Source: Streptomyces sp. NBC_01244
GTDB lineage: Bacteria; Actinomycetota; Actinomycetes; Streptomycetales; Streptomycetaceae
NCBI RefSeq assembly: GCF_035987325.1
Contig: NZ_CP108488.1
Span: 2,356,001 to 2,420,000, forward strand
DNA length: 64,000 bases
Direction: 5' to 3'
Shown: positions 40,282-48,497 of the stretch, piece by piece
Layout of the letters: every line of letters starts with the position of its first letter
Position numbering within the stretch: the stretch's first letter is position 1
Position numbers and translations under genes: made by a program
The notes under the pieces: generated by a model
Told to the model about the DNA's origin: nothing
Seen by the model: the letters and a program-made list of their open reading frames with translations, nothing else
The model's database searches: none

Positions 40282-41190
40282 GTGAGTGACAGCACGACCT
40301 TTCGCAACGAGGACCTGCCGGCCCTCTTCCACCACACCGACCAGGCGGCGATCTCCCGGCAGCGGGAATCCACCCAGGCCACCCGCGCCCAGCTGATGCT
40401 GCTCGTCGTGGCCGCCGCCATCGCCGCCCTGCCCGAGGGGCCGAAGCTCGGCTCCGCCTACCTGTCCGGGCTGCTCAGCGTGCTCGCGTACGCCGGGGTG
40501 CTGGGCGTGGGCATACGGGCCACCCGGCGCCGGGCGCGCCCGCAGTGGCAGCTCAACCGCAGCGCCGCGGAGTTCATCAAATCGCTGGCCTGGCGGTACG
40601 CCGTCCACGGCGCCCCCTTCGGCAGTGACGTCCCCGGCGTCGAGGAGACGTACCGGACCCGGCTGGAGGCGGGTCTGAACGAGCTGCGGAAGATGGGCTG
40701 GGAGGATCCGCGGACCGCCGGGCTCGTGCCGGAGGGCGGGGAGATCACCGGTGCGATGTTCCGGCTGCGGGGTCTGGACTACCAGGTCCGCAGGGAGACG
40801 TACGTCCGTGACCGGCTGATCGAGCAGCGCAACTGGTACCAGCGCAAGACGGAGGTGTCCCGGCGGGCGACGGCCCTGTGGTCGTGGTCGATCGTGCTGC
40901 TGACCCTGCTGGCGCTGCTGTTCGCCCTCTTCGGGGCGTTCGGTTCGGGTCCGGGGCCGGCGCTGACCGGGCTGCTGAGCGCGGCGGCGACGGCCGGCAT
41001 CGCCTGGAACGAGGTGCGGCGCCACCACCCGCTGATCGAGGCGCACACCCTGATCGAGCAGGACCTCTCCGCGATGATGGTCGTGATGCAGACGACGATC
41101 ACCGAGACGCAGTGGCCGACCTCGGTCTACGAGACCGAGCGGTACGTGTCCCCGCAGCACACGGACTGGCTGGCCCGGCACAGCAGTTGA
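40282..41190 (+). CDS. DUF4231/SLATT-type four-helix membrane protein
   Basis: A 302-aa protein with two pairs of membrane segments (about residues 36-52 and 57-79; about 197-220 and 224-243) around a soluble middle with WEDPRTAGLVPEGGEITGAMFRLRGLDYQVRRETYVRDRLIEQRNWYQ. This matches the DUF4231/SLATT family of predicted pore-forming effectors that usually pair with nucleotide-generating or SLOG sensor genes in conflict systems. GTG 40282 follows a GGGGGG site. It is separated from fxsT by a terminator and converges with a SLOG-like gene, so it may have its own promoter. The effector role is an inference from the family. Confidence 0.78.
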   Translation: MSDSTTFRNEDLPALFHHTDQAAISRQRESTQATRAQLMLLVVAAAIAALPEGPKLGSAYLSGLLSVLAYAGVLGVGIRATRRRARPQWQLNRSAAEFIKSLAWRYAVHGAPFGSDVPGVEETYRTRLEAGLNELRKMGWEDPRTAGLVPEGGEITGAMFRLRGLDYQVRRETYVRDRLIEQRNWYQRKTEVSRRATALWSWSIVLLTLLALLFALFGAFGSGPGPALTGLLSAAATAGIAWNEVRRHHPLIEAHTLIEQDLSAMMVVMQTTITETQWPTSVYETERYVSPQHTDWLARHSS

Positions 41191-41195
41191 GGTGC

Positions 41196-41239
41196 CGGGA
41201 GGGCGTGGCCCGGATTCAGTCCCGGGTCACGCCCTCCCG
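41196..41239. terminator. Bidirectional hairpin between SLATT-like and SLOG-like genes
   Basis: A long stem of about 17 pairs (CGGGAGGGCGTGGCCCGG and CCGGGTCACGCCCTCCCG) with a few mismatches and a short loop covers the gap and the last codons of the SLOG-like gene. Confidence 0.7.
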
Positions 41240-41695
41240 CCAGATCACGGTGACGGGCTTCCCCAGCGCGCGGGCGTAGGCGACGATCTCGGCGGTGCCG
41301 CCGTGCCCGCGGGCGGGCAGGCCGTCCCAGACGGCGACGAGGCGGTCGCAGGAATCGGCGATGTAGGTGCCGGCCGCGTAGTAGGCCTCGTCGGTGGAGC
41401 GGGCGAAGTCCATCCGGACCTCCTGGGCGGCCCGGCGCTTGAGCCCCAGGTACCGGTCCAGCGATCCGGTGTCCCCGAAGCCCTCCTCGTAGTCCCCGCT
41501 GGGGATGACCACGGTGAGGTCCGCGCCGTATTCCAGCGCGATGGCGGCGAACAGCTGGTCCGCTCCCTCGGCGAGGCTGGAGAGGGCCTCCAACGGCCCT
41601 TGGTGGCCCCCCAGTACGGACCGCAGGCCTTCCTCCACATGGCCGAGCAGCTCGTCCGGAATCGACCGGTGCCCGGTCACGCCGATTCGCTTCAT
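41216..41695 (-). CDS. SLOG-like Rossmann nucleotide-binding protein
   Basis: A 159-aa protein. It begins MKRIGVTGHRSIPDE, then LSSLAEGADQLFAAIALEYGADLTVVIPSGDYEEGF, and later CDRLVAVWDGLPARGHGGTAEIVAYARALGKPVTVIW, which I read as the SLOG/YpsA-like fold that binds nucleotide-derived ligands, with the GxGH and AxWDG motifs. SLOG proteins act as ligand sensors for SLATT-like effectors. ATG 41695 is the family-type start; ATG 41737 would add 14 residues but has its ribosome site too close. It converges with the SLATT-like gene. The pairing suggests a small two-component conflict module. Confidence 0.78.
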   Translation of the reverse strand: MKRIGVTGHRSIPDELLGHVEEGLRSVLGGHQGPLEALSSLAEGADQLFAAIALEYGADLTVVIPSGDYEEGFGDTGSLDRYLGLKRRAAQEVRMDFARSTDEAYYAAGTYIADSCDRLVAVWDGLPARGHGGTAEIVAYARALGKPVTVIWREGVTRD

Positions 41696-41727
41696 GCGGA
41701 AACCCGCTCCCCCCGTGGACACGAACG

Positions 41728-41766
41728 CCCTGGACATCCTCCCAGAAGGCGGGAGGACGTCCAGGG
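41728..41766. terminator. Terminator downstream of streptogrisin 1
   Basis: CCCTGGACATCCTCCC (41728-41743) pairs with GGGAGGACGTCCAGGG (41751-41766), one mismatch. It follows the stop of the first streptogrisin and closely resembles the terminator after the second (43818-43855). Confidence 0.75.
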
Positions 41767-41812
41767 GTACGGCGGGGGCGCACGGGTCCGTGGTGCGGCC
41801 CCGGAGCAGGGC

Positions 41813-42688
41813 CTAGTACACGCTCACGCCGTACGCGTTGAGCGCCTCGACGACGGGCTGGAAGAACGTGGTGCCGCCCGAGGAGCAGTTGCCGCTGCCG
41901 CCGGAGGTGAGGCCGACCGCGCGGGTGCCCGAGTAGAGCGGACCGCCGCTGTCACCGGGCTCGGCGCAGACGTTGGTCCGGATCATTCCGTAGACGACGT
42001 CGCCGCCGCCGTAGTTCACGGTGGCGTTGAGGCCGGTCACCGAGCCGCTGTGGATGCCGGTGGTGGATCCGCGCCGGGTGACGGACATGCCGGTGGTGGC
42101 GTTGACGGCGCTGGTGATGTCCTGGTTGCCGACGGTCCCGGGGTGGGCGACGGCGGCGTTGTCGTAGCGGACGAGCCCGTAGTCGTTGTTCGGGAAGCTG
42201 GAGCCCACGGTGGGGCCGATGACGGTGGTGTGGGCGGAGTTGGTCCACCAGGTGCCCGCGCCGTCGGTGCAGTGTCCGGCGGTCAGGATGTAGTACGTGC
42301 TTCCGCTGCGCACGTTGAAGCCGGCCGAACAGCGCCAGCCGGAGGCGTAGATGGCGTCGCCGCCGGAGATCAGCTTCCTCAGCTTGCCGGGGGTGCGCTC
42401 GATGCGCAGGGCGGCCGCGTTCGTTCCGGCCTCGCTGCGGATCCTGGCGATGGCGGCCGCCGAGACGGTGGAGTCGGCGGTGACCACGAGGGTGCCGGTG
42501 GCGGGGTCGGTGTGCCAGGCCGTGCCGGCCACGTCGGCGCGCAGGACCGAGGCGCCGGCGGAGGCGAGCCGGTCGGCGCTGAACCCGCCGTCCGCGTGCG
42601 CGGCCGTGGGGGCCGCGAGGGCGGCCACGGCGGCCATGCCGGTGGCCACGGCGAAGAGCCGGGAACGGATGATGCTCTTGATCGTCAC
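41813..42688 (-). CDS. Streptogrisin-type (S1E) secreted serine protease 1
   Basis: A 291-aa preproprotease of the alpha-lytic protease family. The signal peptide ends AHA near residue 30. The propeptide of about 80 residues ([35 protein letters not shown]) is of the self-folding kind. The mature enzyme has the triad His in LTAGHC (near 139), Asp in [10 protein letters not shown] (near 167) and Ser in GDSGGPL (near 246), with Cys pairs. GTG 42688 follows GGGAGGA. It is a close paralogue of the gene at 43928-44812, with a matching upstream block at 42781. The mature form cuts peptides outside the cell. Confidence 0.94.
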   Translation of the reverse strand: MTIKSIIRSRLFAVATGMAAVAALAAPTAAHADGGFSADRLASAGASVLRADVAGTAWHTDPATGTLVVTADSTVSAAAIARIRSEAGTNAAALRIERTPGKLRKLISGGDAIYASGWRCSAGFNVRSGSTYYILTAGHCTDGAGTWWTNSAHTTVIGPTVGSSFPNNDYGLVRYDNAAVAHPGTVGNQDITSAVNATTGMSVTRRGSTTGIHSGSVTGLNATVNYGGGDVVYGMIRTNVCAEPGDSGGPLYSGTRAVGLTSGGSGNCSSGGTTFFQPVVEALNAYGVSVY

Positions 42689-42780
42689 TTGTCGTCCTCC
42701 CGAGTGGGGGTCGGAGGCCCGGCGGGGTGGGGTGGTGCCGGAGCCCGTGGAGGGCGGCCAGGGACGCGGCGGACGGGATG

Positions 42781-42808
42781 CCGTTCGACGTGCCCCTGAC
42801 AAGCCCCG
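42781..42808 (-). promoter_or_regulatory. Conserved promoter block of streptogrisin 1
   Basis: A 28-base block (starting CCGTTCGACGTGCCCCTGAC on the + strand) is shared, with two changes, with the region upstream of the paralogue at 44901-44928. It lies 93 bases from the GTG start, against 89 in the other gene, so it is probably a promoter or regulator site kept after duplication. Confidence 0.65.
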
Positions 42809-42835
42809 AGAGACGCTGACGGGAGTCTGCTGGTG

Positions 42836-43723
42836 TCAGATACCGCTAGCAAGGGCGCCTTTCAGCCGCCTTTCGCCCGCCGCGATCTCGAAGGGCAGGG
42901 TGTTGCCCGGCGGAGGGAAGGGGCAGACGAAGTGGTCCGCGAAGGCGCAGGGAGGCAACTGGATCCGGTTGAGGTCCACGGAGATCGAGCCGTCGGCGGC
43001 CGGGATTCCGGGCTTGAGGAAGCGGAACCGGTAGCTGGAACGGCCCCCCGTGGCATCGCCGATGACCGCCCAGAGACTGCCGTCCTCCTCGTCCACCGCG
43101 ACCCCCAGCGTGTGCCGGGCGCCCGCGAAGGCGAAGCTCAGCTCGCCGCCCAGGCCGAGCCCGCGCGCCCGCCCGTCGACGTTCTCGACCTGGACCGTCC
43201 GGTCCTGCCCGTACGGGGAGAAGTGCCCCGGCACGGCGTACGCCGGGTCGTACGGGGTGGCCTCGATCCCGGTGAAGGCCGCGCGGCCCGGTGCGGCCGG
43301 GTCGAACACGCGTACCGCCCATTCCCCTTCGCGCCGGATCACCACGAGCCGTACCTCCCCCGCCCGCAGCCGGGAGTGCGCGGGCGGCGCCTCGTCGGCG
43401 GCGAGGACGGCGGCGCCGGCGAGGGGTTCGCCGTCCAGGGTGATCCCGTCTCCGGGAGCGGCGGTCAGGGTCACGCCTCCGGCGGCGGCCCGCCAGTGCC
43501 CCGGAACGGCCGGAATTCGACCTTCCGGGTAATCGGCGAGCCAGTGCGTGCCGGTCAGTGCGAGCGGCCCGTAGGGGGAGGACACGGCGGCCACCCGGTG
43601 CTCGTGCCACTGCTTCCAAGCCGTGGCCGGATCATCCGTTTCGTCGGTGGCACCGGTGGCGTCGGTGGCATCGGTATCGTCCGCGACATCGGTTTCGCCG
43701 GTGTCGGTTGCGTCAGCGCTCAT
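42836..43723 (-). CDS. DUF1684 protein
   Basis: A 295-aa cytosolic-looking protein. Its C-terminal motif DLNRIQLPPCAFADHFVCPFPPPGNTLPFEIAAGE with two Cys is the DUF1684 signature. The N-terminus carries a Thr/Asp/Ala-rich repeat (DTGETDVADDTDATDATGATDE). ATG 43723 has a GGAAGGG site. The gene lies between the two streptogrisin paralogues on the same strand, upstream of streptogrisin 1. Function of the family is unknown; the tight place may reflect a duplication around it. Confidence 0.88.
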   Translation of the reverse strand: MSADATDTGETDVADDTDATDATGATDETDDPATAWKQWHEHRVAAVSSPYGPLALTGTHWLADYPEGRIPAVPGHWRAAAGGVTLTAAPGDGITLDGEPLAGAAVLAADEAPPAHSRLRAGEVRLVVIRREGEWAVRVFDPAAPGRAAFTGIEATPYDPAYAVPGHFSPYGQDRTVQVENVDGRARGLGLGGELSFAFAGARHTLGVAVDEEDGSLWAVIGDATGGRSSYRFRFLKPGIPAADGSISVDLNRIQLPPCAFADHFVCPFPPPGNTLPFEIAAGERRLKGALASGI

Positions 43724-43817
43724 GCCGCTCAACCCTTCCACACCGGCCCGGCCGGAAACCGGACGGTACGCCGTCCGGACCTGTACGCGTCCGGAACGGG
43801 CCCGGAACACACGGATG

Positions 43818-43855
43818 CCCCGGACGCCCTCCCCACAGGGGGAGGACGTCCGGGG
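43818..43855. terminator. Terminator downstream of streptogrisin 2
   Basis: A 17-pair stem with one mismatch (CCCCGGACGCCCTCCCC with GGGGAGGACGTCCGGGG) lies 73 bases after the second streptogrisin stop and before the DUF1684 gene. It shares the GGACGTCCTCCC core with the terminator of streptogrisin 1. Confidence 0.78.
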
Positions 43856-43927
43856 CGGTGCCGTGCTCGCGCGCGTCCGAGTCCGAAGGACCTGGTGCCC
43901 GGACCCGGGGGGCCGGGCACCTAGGGC

Positions 43928-44812
43928 CTAGTAGACGCTGACGCCGTAGCGGGAGAGGGCTTCCTTCACGGGCTGGAAGTAAGTGGTCCCGCCCGAGGTG
44001 CAGTTGCCGTTGCCGCCGGAGGTGAGGCCGACCGCGTGGGTGCCGGAGTACAGCGGGCCGCCGCTGTCGCCGGGCTCGGCGCAGACGTTGGTCCGGATGA
44101 GGCCGTAGACGATCTCACCGTTGCCGTAGTTCACGGTGTAGTTCAGACCGGTCACCTTGCCACCGTGGGTACCGGTGGTGTTGCCGCGGCGCTTGACCGA
44201 CAGGCCGACCTTGGCGCTGATGGCGTCCTTGATGTCCTGGCTGCCGACCATGCCCTTGTGCGACAGGGACTTGTTGTCGTAGCGGACAAGCCCGTAGTCG
44301 TTCGTCGGGAAGCTGCTGCCCCGAGTGGGGCCGATCTTGGTGGAACCGGTGGAGTTCGCGTACCAGGTGCCGGCACCTTCGGTGCAGTGCCCCGCGGTCA
44401 CGATGTAGTACGTGGTGCCCTTGCGGACGTTGAAGCCCGCGGAGCAACGCCACTGCGAGGTCCAGATGCCGCTGCCGCCGGTGAGCAGCTTCGACAGCTT
44501 GCCGTGGGTCCGCTCGATGCGCACTGCCGAGGCGTTCGCCCCGGCCTCCTTCTTGATCTTCTCTATGTTCGCGTCCGAGACGGTGGAGTCCGCGGTGACC
44601 ACGAGGGTCCCCGTAGCGGGGTCCGTGCCCCAGGCGGTGCCGGCGACGTCGGCCCGCAGGAGCGAGGCCTCCACCGCGGCGAGGCGCTCGGCGTTGACGC
44701 TGCCGCCGCTCGGGGCCTCGGACGCCGACGCGGGAACCGCGATGGTGGCCACGGCGGTCAGGCCGGTGGCCACGGCGAGGAGCCGGGAACGGAAGTTGCG
44801 CTTGTTCGTCAC
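43928..44812 (-). CDS. Streptogrisin-type (S1E) secreted serine protease 2
   Basis: A 294-aa preproprotease closely related to the one at 41813-42688. The signal ends near SASEA, a propeptide follows, and the triad is His near 140 (VTAGHC), Asp near 170 ([10 protein letters not shown]) and Ser near 248 (GDSGGPL). Compared with its paralogue the propeptide has more Lys and Glu ([17 protein letters not shown]). GTG 44812 follows GGGAGGA. The shared 28-base promoter block is at 44901. Downstream stands a matching terminator. The two copies may differ in substrate range. Confidence 0.94.
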   Translation of the reverse strand: MTNKRNFRSRLLAVATGLTAVATIAVPASASEAPSGGSVNAERLAAVEASLLRADVAGTAWGTDPATGTLVVTADSTVSDANIEKIKKEAGANASAVRIERTHGKLSKLLTGGSGIWTSQWRCSAGFNVRKGTTYYIVTAGHCTEGAGTWYANSTGSTKIGPTRGSSFPTNDYGLVRYDNKSLSHKGMVGSQDIKDAISAKVGLSVKRRGNTTGTHGGKVTGLNYTVNYGNGEIVYGLIRTNVCAEPGDSGGPLYSGTHAVGLTSGGNGNCTSGGTTYFQPVKEALSRYGVSVY

Positions 44813-44900
44813 TTATTGTCCTCCCGAAGGGAATCGCAGCCCGGGGGCAGGTGCAGTGCCCGGGCTCGTGCGGGCAGCAGGAACCACAGCCGGCATATCG

Positions 44901-44928
44901 CCGTTCGCCGTGCCCCTGACAAACCCCG
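44901..44928 (-). promoter_or_regulatory. Conserved promoter block of streptogrisin 2
   Basis: The counterpart of 42781-42808: 28 bases with two differences, 89 bases upstream of the GTG start. The remaining gap to 45187 (44929-45187) shows no gene; it is AT-richer than its surroundings near 44930-44945. Confidence 0.65.
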
Positions 44929-45187
44929 TAAATGTTATCGAAGGATTTCCGCCGTCAGACCCGACCGGCAAGAGCTGATTCCAGCCACTGTCCGCTTACG
45001 GCCGACCGACCCGACCGACATACTCCCTTGCCGCAGACCAGGCCACGCCACCGCCCCCCACTCTCCGCCTCCCGGAACGGCTGGAAATCGCCCTACTGAA
45101 TCACCGATGCGAGGGGCCGGGCCAAGCCCGCACCAAACCGGAACCAAGCCGTCACCAACCCGGGGCCGAAGCGGAGCCGGAACCTCC

Positions 45188-46339
45188 TCAGCAGCCGTCA
45201 CACGGACAGCAGCAGCAGTCACCACACCCACAGTCGCCACAGCAGTCACAGCCGTCGCAGCAGTCACCGGCATCGCACCAGGGGTCCTTCCTCTCGCGGG
45301 ACCACGGACCCTCGTGCTCCGTGCAGCACAGCTGGCAGGTGCAGAACAGCCCCAGGGCCACCGCGCAGCCCGGCAACAGGTCGCGGCGGGGCTTTCGCGG
45401 GGGCGCCGGCGGCGGGCCGAAGTCCACCGGGGGCGGGCCGAAGGAGCCCTCGGGCGCCCGGTCCGCCGCCGTGTGGGCGCAGCCCGCGGTCCCGAAGGCC
45501 CGGTCCACCGAGGTGCGCAGCTCGTGCACGAGCAGCCGGTGGGCCAGCCCCGCGTCGGCGAACTCCACCTCCCGCAGCGCCAGCCGGATGCCCCGCAGGG
45601 CGTCGTCGCACAGCCTGCGGGCCTCGGCGACGGGGGTCCCGGTGGCGGTGAGCGGGTTCCAGGCGCCCGCGGCCGCGTCCGCCGCCTGGTCCTCGACGGC
45701 GTCCAGCAGGTGCGCGAGCCTCCCGAAGTAGCGTCCGGCCTCGGCGAGCGCGGGGGCGTTGCCTGGCCGCCCGGCGAGGGTCGCGGTATGGGCGAAGGCG
45801 GCGGCCGTGGCGGTCTCGGTCGGCTCGGTCACCACCAGCACCGGCGTGCCGGCTCCGGCCAGGGTCTCGATGCCCGCCTGCCGGTCCACGGCGTCGACGA
45901 GCACGGCCGTGTCGAAGCCGAGCGAGGCCCCCGTACGGGCACCCGCCCGGTCCCAGCCCCGGGCCACCCGGCGCGCCGCGAGGGCGATCGGGGCGCGGGC
46001 CAACAGGCCGTCCCGGTCGGCGACGTGGTCGCGCACCTTCGCGGAGGCCAGGACGAGCGAGACGGCGGCCGCGAGCCGGGCCCCCTCGCCGTTGGCCACG
46101 GCGGCGGTGCGCATCCCGCGCAGTGGACAGGGCCCCGCGGTGCGCCGGGAGCCGGGGGCCGGTCCGGACTGAGCCTCCGTCAGAACGGAGACGAGCAGCC
46201 CGTCGTAGTTGGTCACGATCCTCGCGAACTGTCCGTGGTCCCCCCGAAGTGCCAGGCACAGCCCGCAGAGATGGGCCATCCACTCCGTCTTGAACCGTTC
46301 CCCGAGGCGGTGCGTGCATGGTCTGACGATGCCGAACAA
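45188..46339 (-). CDS. DUF5685 protein with Cys-rich tail
   Basis: About 383 aa. The DUF5685 core starts FGIVRPCTHRLGERFKTEWMAHLCGLCLALRGDHGQFARIVTNYDG and has no transport or enzyme motif I know. The last 35 residues are almost half Cys (DPWCDAGDCCDGCDCCGDCGCGDCC then CCPCDGC), so metal or cluster binding is likely. TTG 46339 was chosen because homologues begin MFGIVRPC and GGGGGA precedes it; ATG 46360 is seven codons upstream. The start region faces the SepF-like gene across a 284-base gap in which I see nothing more. The function is unknown. Confidence 0.8.
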   Translation of the reverse strand: MFGIVRPCTHRLGERFKTEWMAHLCGLCLALRGDHGQFARIVTNYDGLLVSVLTEAQSGPAPGSRRTAGPCPLRGMRTAAVANGEGARLAAAVSLVLASAKVRDHVADRDGLLARAPIALAARRVARGWDRAGARTGASLGFDTAVLVDAVDRQAGIETLAGAGTPVLVVTEPTETATAAAFAHTATLAGRPGNAPALAEAGRYFGRLAHLLDAVEDQAADAAAGAWNPLTATGTPVAEARRLCDDALRGIRLALREVEFADAGLAHRLLVHELRTSVDRAFGTAGCAHTAADRAPEGSFGPPPVDFGPPPAPPRKPRRDLLPGCAVALGLFCTCQLCCTEHEGPWSRERKDPWCDAGDCCDGCDCCGDCGCGDCCCCPCDGC

Positions 46340-46623
46340 AACGATTCCCCCGTGTGTCATACGCGTGCTCGACGGGCATCGTAGCGAGACCGCCCGTCAC
46401 CCGTACGTCCCCATCGCTCACCCGTACGGCCGCACTGGTCGTATTTTCACTCAGTCAGCAGCGGTACCCGCCGGGATCCTTGACCGTGCAACGGATGTTC
46501 TGCACCAGTACCGTCACGAAACCCCTGCGCGGCGACTATCCACTTGGCGCGTTGTCAGCATCATGGACGACGATAGGGACGCGGAAGAGAAGACAGAACT
46601 GACCGCGATGAAAGGAGGCGTCC

Positions 46624-47076
46624 ATGGGTTCGGTGCGCAAGGCGAGTGCCTGGCTGGGTCTCGTAGAGGACAGCGACGACGAGCGTTACTACGACGACGA
46701 CTACGCGGAGGCCCCGCAGGGGGGTTCGGTGGTCGGCCCCGGCGAGCAGTGGGTCACGGACCCGCGCGTCAAGGTGGCGTCGGAGTCCGCCGTCGATCAG
46801 GGCCGCCGCATCGCGACGGTCACCCCGGACGGTTTCCGCGACGCCCGCGGCATCGGCGAGCTGTTCCGCGACGGTGTCCCGGTCATCGTGAACCTGTCCT
46901 CGATGGACCCGGGCGACGCGAAGCGCGTGGTCGACTTCGCGGCCGGCCTGACCTTCGGTCTGCGCGGTTCGATCGAGCGGGTGGCGACCAGGGTCTTCCT
47001 GCTGACCCCGGCCGACACCCAGATCGTGAGCGGCGAGCCCGCCGGCCGCTCGCGCGACTTCTTCAACCAGAGCTGA
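46624..47076 (+). CDS. sepF: SepF-like cell division protein
   Basis: A 150-aa protein. It has the SepF N-terminal helix ([15 protein letters not shown]), an acidic linker, then the SepF core [81 protein letters not shown]. SepF tethers FtsZ to the membrane through the helix. Streptomyces has several SepF-like proteins (SepF, SflA, SflB); genome order as I recall it suggests SflA, which influences branching, but I am not certain. A strong GAAAGGAGG site precedes ATG 46624. It converges with the acyl-CoA dehydrogenase. Confidence 0.9.
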   Translation: MGSVRKASAWLGLVEDSDDERYYDDDYAEAPQGGSVVGPGEQWVTDPRVKVASESAVDQGRRIATVTPDGFRDARGIGELFRDGVPVIVNLSSMDPGDAKRVVDFAAGLTFGLRGSIERVATRVFLLTPADTQIVSGEPAGRSRDFFNQS

Positions 47077-47142
47077 GCAAGGCCCTCACCGGCCGCCCCC
47101 GGTTCCTTCCGGCCCTCCCGGCATCCTGTGGCCGCACCCGGC

Positions 47143-48312
47143 CTAGCGGAAGGCGTCGAGCCCGGTGAGCGCCTTGCCCAGCACGAGCTGATGCATCTCG
47201 ACGGTGCCCTCGTAGGTGAGGACCGATTCGAGGTTGGTGGCGTGCCGCATGACGGGGTACTCGAGGGAGATCCCGTTGGCACCGAGGATCGTCCGCGCGG
47301 TGCGACAGATCTCGATGGCCTCGCGGACGTTGTTGAGCTTGCCGAAGCTGATCTGCTCCGGCCGCAGGGTCCCCGCGTCCATCCGGCGGCCCAGGTGGTG
47401 GGCGAGCAGGATCCCCTTGTGGAGCTCCAGCGCCATGTCCGCGAGCTTGGCCTGCGTGAGCTGGAAGCCGCCGATCGGCCTGCCGAACTGCTCGCGCGTC
47501 TTCGCGTAGTCCAGCGCCGACTCGAAACTGGCCCGCGCCGCTCCCATCGATCCCCAGACGATCCCGTACCGCGCGTGGCTGAGACAGCCGAGCGGCCCCT
47601 TGAGTCCGCTGACGCCCGGAAGCACCGCGTCGGCGGGCAGCCGTACGTCGTCCAGGATCAGCTCGCTGGTCACCGAGGCGCGCAGGGACCACTTGTGCTT
47701 GATCTCCGGCGCGGAGAAGCCGGCGCTGTCCGTGGGGACGGCGAACCCGCGGATCCCCTCCTCGGTCTGCGCCCAGACGACGGCCACGGCGGCCACCGAG
47801 CCGTTGGTGATCCACATCTTGCGGCCGTTCAGGACCCAGTCCGAGCCGTCCCGCTTGGCGTGGGTGCGCATCGCGCCGGGGTCCGACCCGACGTCCGGTT
47901 CGGTGAGGCCGAAGCAGCCGATGAGTTCGCCGGCGGCCATGCCCGGCAGCCACCGCTGCTTCTGCTCCTCGGAGCCGTACTTCCAGATCGCGTACATCGC
48001 GAGCGAGCCCTGTACGGAGACCAGCGAGCGGATCCCCGAGTCGGCGGCCTCCAGTTCCAGGCAGGCGAGCCCGTACTGGACGGCGCTCGCGCCCGCGCAG
48101 CCGTATCCCTGGAGTGACATGCCGAGCGCCCCGAGGGCTCCGAGCTCCTTGGCGATCTCCCGGATCCCGGGCAGTTCGCCGTTCTCGTACCACTCGGCGA
48201 TGTGCGGCAGGACCCGGTCGGCGGCCCAGCCGCGGACGGTGTCCCGGATCGCGAGGTCCTCGGGCGTGAGGAGTTCGTCGAGCCCGAGCGGGTCGGTGGG
48301 AACGAAGGACAC
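47143..48312 (-). CDS. Acyl-CoA dehydrogenase, glutaryl-CoA dehydrogenase-like
   Basis: A 389-aa flavoenzyme. VQGSLAMYAIWKYGSEEQKQRWLPGMAAGELIGCFGLTEPDVGSDPGAM is the glutaryl-CoA type signature rather than the general acyl-CoA one; the catalytic base is Glu in LTYEGTVEMHQLVLGKALTG, near residue 368. It should turn glutaryl-CoA into crotonyl-CoA with loss of CO2 in lysine or tryptophan breakdown. GTG 48312 follows AGGAGG. It diverges from a WYL regulator across a repeat-filled gap, so that protein may control it. Confidence 0.9.
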   Translation of the reverse strand: MSFVPTDPLGLDELLTPEDLAIRDTVRGWAADRVLPHIAEWYENGELPGIREIAKELGALGALGMSLQGYGCAGASAVQYGLACLELEAADSGIRSLVSVQGSLAMYAIWKYGSEEQKQRWLPGMAAGELIGCFGLTEPDVGSDPGAMRTHAKRDGSDWVLNGRKMWITNGSVAAVAVVWAQTEEGIRGFAVPTDSAGFSAPEIKHKWSLRASVTSELILDDVRLPADAVLPGVSGLKGPLGCLSHARYGIVWGSMGAARASFESALDYAKTREQFGRPIGGFQLTQAKLADMALELHKGILLAHHLGRRMDAGTLRPEQISFGKLNNVREAIEICRTARTILGANGISLEYPVMRHATNLESVLTYEGTVEMHQLVLGKALTGLDAFR

Positions 48313-48420
48313 TGCGCCTCCTGGCAGACGGACCGGGATCACAAAACCTAGCGCCGCAAGTTTGTCGCCCCGCCGGTCCGCGGTCCACCCGCTGCGGGTG
48401 TGACGCCGGTCCTGCGGTCC

Positions 48421-48459
48421 CGGTCCTGTGCCCCGGTCCTGTGCCCCGGTCCTGTGCCC
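48421..48459. repeat. Three perfect copies of a 13-base tandem repeat
   Basis: CGGTCCTGTGCCC is repeated three times exactly, with degenerate copies on both sides (about 48406-48484), in the gap between the divergent acyl-CoA dehydrogenase and WYL genes. It could be a multi-site operator or a slippage repeat. Confidence 0.9.
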
Positions 48460-48497
48460 CGGTCCCGCGGTCCCGGTCCTGCGGGCAGACTGCGGAC

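Noticed and set aside
36681..40421. A 1246-aa frame opposite fxsT
   Set aside because: Shadow of the FxsT reading frame: no domain motifs, no ribosome site and an antisense codon pattern.
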